A program made the translations under genes and the position numbers. From positions 1 through 42,311 of the forward strand of contig JAHHQU010000016.1 of assembly GCA_020026225.1 (NCBI GenBank): DNA of 42,311 nt, in the 5' to 3' direction. Source of the stretch: Phocaeicola sp. (lineage in GTDB: Bacteria; Bacteroidota; Bacteroidia; Bacteroidales; Bacteroidaceae). Shown piece by piece: positions 1-6,154 of the stretch. The notes under the pieces were generated by a model. It ran no database searches, was not told the origin of the DNA, and worked only from the letters and a program-made list of their open reading frames with translations. Position 1 is the stretch's first letter. Every line of letters starts with the position of its first letter.

Positions 1-2
1 AG

Positions 3-76
3 TAGCGGGACCCGGGATTGAACCGGGGACCTCATGATTATGAATCATGCGCTCTAACCAGCTGAGCTATCCCGCC
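3..76 (-). tRNA. tRNA-Met, anticodon CAU
   Basis: The reverse complement folds as a cloverleaf: 7-bp acceptor stem (GGCGGGA with TCCCGCT, first pair G-U), D arm GCTC/GAGC, anticodon stem CATGA/TCATG around loop TTCATAA, and T stem CCCGG/CCGGG around TTCAATC. The anticodon CAU lies at 40-42. The CCA end is not encoded. CAU can be elongator Met, initiator Met or the lysidine-modified Ile2 species. The G-U first pair is weak and the anticodon stem lacks the three consecutive G-C pairs of initiators, so elongator Met is preferred, but Ile2 cannot be excluded by eye. Confidence 0.93.
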
Positions 77-97
77 ATCATTTCTTGATTGCGGGTG

Positions 98-128
98 CAA
101 AGATAGAGCATATTTTTTTATCTTGCAA
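98..128 (-). promoter_or_regulatory. Promoter of the tRNA gene
   Basis: On the minus strand there is TTG (126-128), 20 bp, then TATCTTTG (98-105). This is a perfect match to the Bacteroidota -7 element TAnnTTTG at consensus spacing, ending about 21 bp upstream of the tRNA 5' end. Confidence 0.75.
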
Positions 129-284
129 CACTTTTCGAAAAAAAGTTGAAAAAAAATCGTTTTTCCCCTCTTTTAGAGTCTAAAAGAGCAGTTAAAAGGA
201 AAGAAATCGCAATAAAAACATTCTTATTCAAAAAAAAATACTTTAATTTGCTTCGCTCAAAATCTAAAATACAATAAAAACGCC

Positions 285-668
285 ATGAAAAAGAAGATAC
301 GCATAGAATATCCTTTAAACCCGGCTTCTGCACCCGTTATATGGGCAGCAGTAAGCACCCCTTCCGGATTACAGAGTTGGTTTGCTGACGGGGTATCAAA
401 AAACGGAAAGAGATACACTTTCCGCTGGGGTAAATCAGAATATCGTTATGCCGACGTGACCAATACCCGAAACGAAAGCTTCATACGCTTCCATTGGTGT
501 GACGACGACGAACCCAAAAGCTATTTTGAATTCAAGATTCTATATAATGAATTAACAAACGACCACCTGTTAGAAATCACAGACTTCACAGAGCCTGAAG
601 AAGAAGAAGACACCATCAACTTGTGGGATTCACAGATTGACGTACTGAAAAGAGTTTGTGGTCTTTAA
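285..668 (+). CDS. START-like domain protein (SRPBCC fold)
   Basis: The protein is 127 residues, with no signal peptide or membrane segment. The pattern of a short N-terminal strand, a helix rich in small residues (ASAPVIWAAVSTPSGLQSWFADGV, about 15-38), and alternating strands (TFRWGKSEYRYADV, FIRFHWCDD, YFEFKIL, LLEITDF) matches the small START-like/AHSA1-type proteins common in Bacteroidota. A C-terminal helix follows an acidic stretch EPEEEED. Ligand and role are unknown. It stands alone between a divergent tRNA and the lptF-ribBA unit. The start at 285 gives the natural basic N-terminus MKKKIRIEYPL. The family call is moderately sure; no function is claimed. Confidence 0.8.
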   Translation: MKKKIRIEYPLNPASAPVIWAAVSTPSGLQSWFADGVSKNGKRYTFRWGKSEYRYADVTNTRNESFIRFHWCDDDEPKSYFEFKILYNELTNDHLLEITDFTEPEEEEDTINLWDSQIDVLKRVCGL

Positions 669-797
669 TCGAGATTTTCTATTACATGCTAAACAACAAA
701 GTCCCCTGTTTTGAATTCATTCCACTCTTGTTTTAAGAAGATTTCTCATATAAAGAAGTGGGGTGAATTTGAATACATAATTAAAAAATACAAAACA

Positions 798-830
798 TTC
801 GCTTCCTCTCCATATTTTATGCTATTTTTG
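798..830 (+). promoter_or_regulatory. Probable promoter of the lptF-ribBA unit
   Basis: TATTTTTG (823-830) is a perfect -7 element. The -33 position carries TTCG (798-801) at 21 bp spacing, one mismatch from TTTG. The predicted start of transcription is about 18 nt before the ATG at 855. Confidence 0.5.
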
Positions 831-854
831 CATTCTAATAATACATTATAAAGA

Positions 855-2750
855 ATGCTACGCATAAAAAAACTCGATATTTTTATTTTGAAGAGTTTCC
901 TGATGCTTTTTGCAGGAACTTTCTTCATCTGTCTCTTCATCTTCATGATGCAGTTCTTATGGAGATACGTAGATGAACTCGTAGGAAAGGGATTAGAGCT
1001 TTCGGTGTTAGCCCAGTTCTTCTTTTTGTCTGCATTGACGTTGATTCCCATCTCCCTACCCTTGTCCATTCTGTTAGCTGCCTTAATGACGTTCGGAAAT
1101 TTCGGTGAACGTTACGAACTGCTTTCCATGAAGGCTGCCGGCATTCCTTTATTGCGCATCATGGCACCTATCATCGTTCTGTGTATGATTTTAGGGTGCA
1201 CTTCCTTCTATTTCCAAAACGTCGTTGGTCCCAAGGCTCAGAAACAGCTTTGGACATTATTGGTTTCCATGAAACAGAAATCACCTGAAGTAGACATTCC
1301 AGAAGGAGTATTCTATAATGAAATTGACGGATACAACATTTATGTCAAGCATAAAGACCGAGAAACCGGATTGCTTCAAGATGTGCTCATCTACAACTTT
1401 TCAGACGGATTCGAAGATGCCCATGTCATTTGGGCGAAGGAAGGACGCATGAAGCTTACCGAAGACAAGAAGCATCTGTATCTTCACCTGTATGACGGAG
1501 AGCAATTTGAGAACCTCAAGTCTCAAAGCGGTTTCTCCAAGAATGTCCCATATCGCCGCGAAACGTTCAGGGAAAAACATACCCTCATCCAATTCGATAC
1601 CGATTTCAACATGGTAGACGGAAGTTTTCTCAACCGCCGTTCGGACATCAAGAACATGCATGAAATCAGCGTAGGCATCGACTCTTTAACCCATCGTGCC
1701 GACAGCATCGGCCGCAGTATGCACAAAGAGCTTATGACCTCCGTTTATCTCCCAAAGTCGAAGGACAAAAAAGACTCGCTGCTCTTCGCTGAAAGCAGGT
1801 ACCCGCTGGTCAATCTTGACAGCATGTACAATGCTCTTACTTCAGATGACAAATTAAAGATCCTAAGTGAATCTCAGAGAAGAATGGCTTCCCTGTCGTC
1901 CGACTGGAACATGAAGAACTTCCTGACAAGAGATACAGACAAAAACATCTGCTCACACAAATCGGACTGGCACAAAAAGATCACCCTTTCACTGGCCTGC
2001 ATCTTTTTCTTCTTTATCGGAGCCCCATTGGGAGCCATCATCCGAAAAGGTGGATTAGGGATGCCCGTTGTCATTTCCGTGATAATCTTCATTCTCTACT
2101 ACATCGTGGATTCAGGAACAACCCGTGTGGCAAAGAGCGGTGAAATGAATATCGTGTTAGGTACATGGATGAGTTCGCTCGTACTGGCTCCGTTGGGTGC
2201 CTTCCTGACATACAAATCCAACAAAGACTCTGTGGTCTTCAACATCGATTTGTACATGGCTATTTTCCGAAAGATGTTCGGAATACGCGAATCTCGCCAC
2301 TTATTCAAGAAAGAGGTAATTATAGATACTCCCGACTACGAAAAGAGTTGCGAGAGACTTCAACACATCAGTTCACTCTGTGAAAACTATGCTAAAGAAC
2401 ATCGTCTGTTGGGAGCTCCAAATTATTTCCGTATCTTTACCAACAACGAACACGATGACCACATCCTTCAGATTAGCAACTTGATGGAAAAGGAAATAGA
2501 GGTATTGGCCAATACAAAAGATTATCAGCTGATTACCTTATTAAACAAATATCCACACCTTTCCATCAAAGCACATAAGAGCCTGTTTGACAACCGCTGG
2601 CTCAATCTTTTGATTGGTCTGATTGTTCCCGCAGGACTTATCGTATGGTTAAACATCTGGCGATTCAGAGTCCGTTTGGACAACGACCTGAAAACAATCA
2701 TACGAAACAACAATAACATAGAAGAACGAATTAAATCGAATTTAATATAA
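855..2750 (+). CDS. LptF/LptG-family permease with long C-terminal extension
   Basis: This is a 631-residue inner-membrane protein of the YjgP/YjgQ family, whose members form the transmembrane part of the LptB2FG machine that extracts lipopolysaccharide for transport. Three N-terminal membrane segments (about 12-36, 50-78, 100-121) precede a periplasmic domain. Three more follow (about 375-397, 402-420, 431-452), as in the family. The phrase FGERYELLSMKAAGIP after TM2 is the typical coupling-helix region. The usual family length is about 360; here the central domain is enlarged and about 180 residues follow TM6, ending in a seventh segment (about 581-603). LptF cannot be told from LptG. The gene is followed after 16 nt by ribBA and probably shares its transcript. 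Confidence 0.9.
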   Translation: MLRIKKLDIFILKSFLMLFAGTFFICLFIFMMQFLWRYVDELVGKGLELSVLAQFFFLSALTLIPISLPLSILLAALMTFGNFGERYELLSMKAAGIPLLRIMAPIIVLCMILGCTSFYFQNVVGPKAQKQLWTLLVSMKQKSPEVDIPEGVFYNEIDGYNIYVKHKDRETGLLQDVLIYNFSDGFEDAHVIWAKEGRMKLTEDKKHLYLHLYDGEQFENLKSQSGFSKNVPYRRETFREKHTLIQFDTDFNMVDGSFLNRRSDIKNMHEISVGIDSLTHRADSIGRSMHKELMTSVYLPKSKDKKDSLLFAESRYPLVNLDSMYNALTSDDKLKILSESQRRMASLSSDWNMKNFLTRDTDKNICSHKSDWHKKITLSLACIFFFFIGAPLGAIIRKGGLGMPVVISVIIFILYYIVDSGTTRVAKSGEMNIVLGTWMSSLVLAPLGAFLTYKSNKDSVVFNIDLYMAIFRKMFGIRESRHLFKKEVIIDTPDYEKSCERLQHISSLCENYAKEHRLLGAPNYFRIFTNNEHDDHILQISNLMEKEIEVLANTKDYQLITLLNKYPHLSIKAHKSLFDNRWLNLLIGLIVPAGLIVWLNIWRFRVRLDNDLKTIIRNNNNIEERIKSNLI

Positions 2751-2766
2751 TACATATACAGGAATT

Positions 2767-3981
2767 ATGGAAAAGAGTAAATTGAATACCATCGAAGAAG
2801 CCATTGAGGATTTTCGAAAAGGTGAAATCGTCATTGTAGTTGATGATGAAGACCGCGAAAACGAAGGTGACCTTATCGTGGCTGCCGAACTTATTACCCC
2901 AGAAAAGGTAAACTTTATGCTGAAGCACGCAAGAGGTGTACTCTGCGTTCCACTACCTATATCACGTTGTGAACAATTGAACCTTTCACGTCAGGTAACT
3001 GAAAATACTTCCATGTTAGGAACTCCGTTCACAGTAACCGTAGATAAATTGGAAGGCTGTACCACCGGCGTATCTGCACATGACCGTGCTGAAACAATCC
3101 GCGCTTTGGCTGATCCTAAATCAACCCCAGAGACCTTTGGTCGTCCAGGACACATCAATCCTCTTTATGCACAGGAAAAAGGGGTACTTCGTCGTGCCGG
3201 CCACACAGAAGCCGGTGTTGACTTGGCTCGCTTAGCAGGTCTTCAGCCAGCCGCTGCCTTGATGGAAGTGATGAATGAAGACGGTACCATGGCTCGCTTG
3301 CCTCAACTCCGCCAGATGGCTGATGAATATGGCTTCAAGCTCATCTCAATTGCCGACTTGATTGCCTACCGTTTGAAACATGAATCATTGGTAGTGAAAG
3401 GAGTTGAAGTAGACATGCCTACTGAATACGGTCACTTCCACCTGATTCCTTTCCGCCAGAAGAGCAACGGTTTGGAACACATTGCCTTGATCAAAGGAAC
3501 TTTCGAACCAGGTGAACCAGTGATGGTCCGCGTACACTCTTCATGTGCTACCGGTGACATCTTCGCTTCCAAACGATGCGATTGCGGCGAACAGCTTCAC
3601 AGAGCAATGCAGCTCATCGAAAAAGAAGGAAAAGGTGCTGTAGTCTACTTGAAACAGGAAGGTAGAGGCATCGGATTGATGGAAAAGATGAAAGCATACA
3701 AACTTCAGGAAGAAGGTATGGATACAGTAGATGCCAACATCTGCCTCGGACACGAAGCTGACGAACGCGATTATGGCGTAGGTGCACAAATTCTTCGTGA
3801 AATCGGTATCACAAAAATGCGTCTGCTTACCAACAACCCAGTCAAACGTGTAGGTCTGGAAGCTTACGGATTGGAAATCGTAGAAAATATTCCTATCGAA
3901 GTCACTCCGAACGAATACAATGAGCGTTATCTCCATACCAAAAAAGACCGTATGGGCCATATATTGCATTTCAACAAATAA
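2767..3981 (+). CDS. ribBA: Bifunctional 3,4-dihydroxy-2-butanone-4-phosphate synthase / GTP cyclohydrolase II
   Basis: This 404-residue enzyme catalyses both entry steps of riboflavin synthesis: ribulose 5-phosphate to DHBP plus formate (N-terminal half) and GTP to the diaminopyrimidinone phosphate (C-terminal half). The RibB domain (about 1-200) shows the acidic metal site DDEDRENEGDL (26-36), GTPFTVTVD and RAGHTEAGVDLARLAG. The GTP cyclohydrolase II domain (about 205-400) has the zinc cysteines C260, C271 and C273 in HSSCATGDIFASKRCDCGE, then QEGRGIGL and GHEADERDYGVGAQIL. It lies 16 nt after the permease, with no room for an FMN riboswitch, so it probably depends on the upstream promoter. 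A strong terminator follows. Full length, both active sites intact. Confidence 0.97.
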   Translation: MEKSKLNTIEEAIEDFRKGEIVIVVDDEDRENEGDLIVAAELITPEKVNFMLKHARGVLCVPLPISRCEQLNLSRQVTENTSMLGTPFTVTVDKLEGCTTGVSAHDRAETIRALADPKSTPETFGRPGHINPLYAQEKGVLRRAGHTEAGVDLARLAGLQPAAALMEVMNEDGTMARLPQLRQMADEYGFKLISIADLIAYRLKHESLVVKGVEVDMPTEYGHFHLIPFRQKSNGLEHIALIKGTFEPGEPVMVRVHSSCATGDIFASKRCDCGEQLHRAMQLIEKEGKGAVVYLKQEGRGIGLMEKMKAYKLQEEGMDTVDANICLGHEADERDYGVGAQILREIGITKMRLLTNNPVKRVGLEAYGLEIVENIPIEVTPNEYNERYLHTKKDRMGHILHFNK

Positions 3982-4064
3982 TCAACCGAATCATAAGAGA
4001 TTGAACCGCTCTACAGATTATTGATTACAACAGCAATTCAAAGCAAGAAAAGTTAAAATCATTT

Positions 4065-4107
4065 AGAAGCTAATTTCCTCTGCCAATGCAAGAAATTAGC
4101 TTCTTTT
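4065..4107 (+). terminator. Rho-independent terminator after ribBA
   Basis: A perfect 13-bp stem (4065-4077 with 4092-4104) with a 14-nt loop ends in TTTT. It separates the lptF-ribBA unit from the aminotransferase gene. Confidence 0.85.
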
Positions 4108-4145
4108 GTATAACAAGGTGAATTGAATACTAAATCTAAACCATT

Positions 4146-5339
4146 ATGAATCAACTATCAGATCGTTTAAACAGCCTGTCGCCATCAGCAACACTGGCTA
4201 TGTCACAGAAAAGTAACGAACTTAAATCACAAGGTGTTGATGTAATTAACATGAGTGTGGGTGAACCTGACTTCAATACCCCCGACCACATTAAAGAAGC
4301 AGCTAAAAAAGCAATAGATGAGAACTTCTCCCGCTACTCTCCTGTTCCTGGTTATCCGGCACTCCGCAACGCCATCGTGGAAAAGCTGAAGAAAGAAAAC
4401 GGATTGGAGTACAAACCCAGCCAAATCAGTTGTGCAAATGGAGCGAAACAATCTGTATGCAATACCATCATGGCATTGGTCAATAAAGGAGATGAGGTGA
4501 TTGTACCGGCTCCTTATTGGGTGAGCTATCCAGAAATGGTCAAATTAGCGGAAGGAACTCCTGTCATCGTAAAGGGAGGAATCGAACAAGATTTCAAGAT
4601 TACTCCAGAACAATTGGAAGCAGCCATCACCCCGCGTACCCGTGCATTGATTCTCTGCTCTCCATCAAACCCTACAGGTTCTGTTTATTCTCAAGAAGAA
4701 TTGAAAGGACTGGCAACGGTCATCGCAAAACATGAACGCATCATCGTCATCGCAGACGAAATCTACGAACACATCAACTATGTAGGAAAGCATCAGAGCA
4801 TCGCACAATTCGCTGAAATCAGAGACCGTGTAGTCATTATAAACGGGGTATCAAAAGCCTATGCCATGACAGGATGGCGTATCGGATTCATCGCCGCACC
4901 GGAATGGATTGTAAAGGGAGTCAACAAACTTCAGGGCCAATACACTTCAGGACCTTGTTCTGTATCCCAGAAAGCCGCAGAAGCTGCCTATACGGGTACC
5001 CAAGAACCGGTAGAACAAATGCGCCAAGCATTTGAACGCCGCCGTGACCTCATCGTGAAATTGGCAAAAGAAATTCCAGGATTGGAAGTCAACCATCCAC
5101 AGGGTGCCTTTTATCTTTTCCCTAAATGTGACTCATTCTTCGGAAAGAAAGACGGAGATCGTGTAATCCACAATGCGGACGACTTGGCTATGTATCTGCT
5201 TGAAGTAGGACATGTAGCCTGTGTAGGAGGTACTTCATTCGGAGCTCCTGAATGTATTCGCATGAGTTATGCTACTTCAGACGAAAACATCGTAGAAGCA
5301 ATGCGTCGCATCAAAACGACATTGGCTAAACTTCAATAA
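4146..5339 (+). CDS. Class I PLP-dependent aminotransferase (aspartate aminotransferase type)
   Basis: The 397-residue cytoplasmic enzyme matches the fold type I, Ib-like aspartate aminotransferases. The N-terminus has the substrate-gating stretch VINMSVGEPDFNTPDHI. Further landmarks are PAPYWVSYPEM (cofactor-stacking aromatic), CSPSNPTGSVYS, IADEIYEHI, and the Schiff-base lysine K237 in VSKAYAMTGWRIGF. A carboxylate-binding arginine is expected in the C-terminal CIRMSYATS. Aspartate/2-oxoglutarate transamination is most likely, though related enzymes act on aromatic amino acids or prephenate. The gene is monocistronic between two terminators. No clear TAnnTTTG box is seen upstream; TTCTTTTG at 4101-4108, inside the preceding terminator tail, is the nearest match. 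Confidence 0.93.
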   Translation: MNQLSDRLNSLSPSATLAMSQKSNELKSQGVDVINMSVGEPDFNTPDHIKEAAKKAIDENFSRYSPVPGYPALRNAIVEKLKKENGLEYKPSQISCANGAKQSVCNTIMALVNKGDEVIVPAPYWVSYPEMVKLAEGTPVIVKGGIEQDFKITPEQLEAAITPRTRALILCSPSNPTGSVYSQEELKGLATVIAKHERIIVIADEIYEHINYVGKHQSIAQFAEIRDRVVIINGVSKAYAMTGWRIGFIAAPEWIVKGVNKLQGQYTSGPCSVSQKAAEAAYTGTQEPVEQMRQAFERRRDLIVKLAKEIPGLEVNHPQGAFYLFPKCDSFFGKKDGDRVIHNADDLAMYLLEVGHVACVGGTSFGAPECIRMSYATSDENIVEAMRRIKTTLAKLQ

Positions 5340-5358
5340 AGAAGACCCCCTCTCCCTT

Positions 5359-5427
5359 ATCCTCCTAAGCTTAGAACCGATTCTCAGGCAATATGCTTGT
5401 CCCAGTTCCAAGATTAGGAGGATTTTT
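5359..5427 (+). terminator. Terminator after the aminotransferase
   Basis: ATCCTCCTAA (5359-5368) pairs perfectly with TTAGGAGGAT (5414-5423) and runs into TTTTT. The 45-nt loop is unusually long for an intrinsic terminator. Confidence 0.6.
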
Positions 5428-5800
5428 ATATAATAACGTGGAACTAATGGCTGACATTCGACCTAAAAAAGAGATACTACAGTCTGTAACCCCATGCAAG
5501 TCGAACGACGTATCCGCCTCTTCAGATACGACTTTTAGAGCAAACACAACAACTTGATAATCACTGCATTATAAAAGGCATCAAAATGACCTGTCGTTTT
5601 TAAAAAACGACTTGACGTTTTACTTAAAACGACAGGTTGTTTTAGATGAAACGCCAAGACGAATTTATTTTTCTTCTCGACAAGTTTAGAATCCTACCCT
5701 AAACAGAGGAATAGGATAAAAGAATTAGCTAAACAACTTAAGGTCATCCCAAAGTTGTCTGTCCTATCAGAGCTGTCAAAACGCCCGAGATATCAAGTAT
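5428..5800. other. Long intergenic stretch with a cluster of AAACGAC/GTCGTTT repeats
   Basis: No open frame or RNA gene is recognisable between the aminotransferase terminator and the ferredoxin terminator. The only clear structure is the nested inverted repeat at 5589-5644, listed separately. A short complementary pair CGTATC/GATACG lies upstream near 5508-5530, followed by ACGACTTTTA, which resembles the repeat unit. Confidence 0.6.
5589..5644. repeat. Nested, mutually exclusive inverted repeats
   Basis: ACCTGTCGTTTT (5589-5600) is perfectly complementary to AAAACGACAGGT (5626-5637). Inside it, 5593-5611 is itself a perfect palindrome (GTCGTTTTT, A, AAAAACGAC). CGTTTT/AAAACG (5616-5621 with 5626-5631) makes another hairpin. 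A third arm, TTGTTTT, follows at 5638-5644. All arms are variants of AAAACGAC. No U-tract follows, so it is not a simple terminator. Confidence 0.8.
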
Positions 5801-5840
5801 ATAAAAATAAAAAGGCCGCTATCTAAATAGCAGCCTTTTT
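5801..5840 (-). terminator. Terminator after the ferredoxin gene
   Basis: On the minus strand an 11-bp stem (5827-5837 with 5812-5822, one G-U pair) with a 4-nt loop is followed by a T-rich tract (complement of 5801-5811). It also has a T-run on the plus strand, so it may act in both directions. Confidence 0.8.
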
Positions 5841-5862
5841 ATTTGTCATCAATCTTTAGCGA

Positions 5863-6030
5863 TTATCCCAAGTGGATAGCTTCAGAAGGACAAACATCAG
5901 CACAAGTACCACACTCTGTGCACATATCAGGATTGATAGAGTATTTGTCACCTTCAGAGATTGCACCTACAGGACATTCATCGATACAAGTACCGCAAGC
6001 GATACAGTCATTACTAATTACGTAAGCCAT
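5863..6030 (-). CDS. Small 2[4Fe-4S] ferredoxin
   Basis: This 55-residue protein starts MAYVISNDCIACGTC and ends PSEAIHLG, too short for many ORF cut-offs. It has two clostridial-type cluster motifs, CIACGTCIDECP and CTECGTCADVCP, each CxxCxxCxxxCP, giving eight cysteines for two [4Fe-4S] clusters. It is a soluble low-potential electron carrier; in anaerobic Bacteroides the likely partners are pyruvate:ferredoxin oxidoreductase and Rnf, but none is encoded nearby. The two half-repeats reflect the known internal duplication of the family. It has its own -7 element upstream and its own terminator, so it is probably a monocistronic, well-expressed gene. Overlapping plus-strand frames are shadows of it. 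Confidence 0.96.
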   Translation of the reverse strand: MAYVISNDCIACGTCIDECPVGAISEGDKYSINPDMCTECGTCADVCPSEAIHLG

Positions 6031-6076
6031 AAGTTCAAAAAGTTAAGTTATTATTATTACCATTAAATTGGTATTG

Positions 6077-6084
6077 CAAAGGTA
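6077..6084 (-). promoter_or_regulatory. -7 promoter element of the ferredoxin gene
   Basis: TACCTTTG on the minus strand matches TAnnTTTG exactly, about 47 nt upstream of the ATG. No clear TTG is found at the -33 position. Confidence 0.5.
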
Positions 6085-6154
6085 ATACTTTATACGAGAA
6101 CTTATACATAAAACCTACACAATGTTTATAATTTGTACTTTGTCTAAATAAATT

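Noticed and set aside
2751..2766. Possible FMN riboswitch before ribBA
   Set aside because: Only 16 nt separate it from the permease gene, too short for the element.
5843..6066. Two plus-strand frames of about 60 codons
   Set aside because: Antisense to the ferredoxin, which has eight correctly spaced cysteines.
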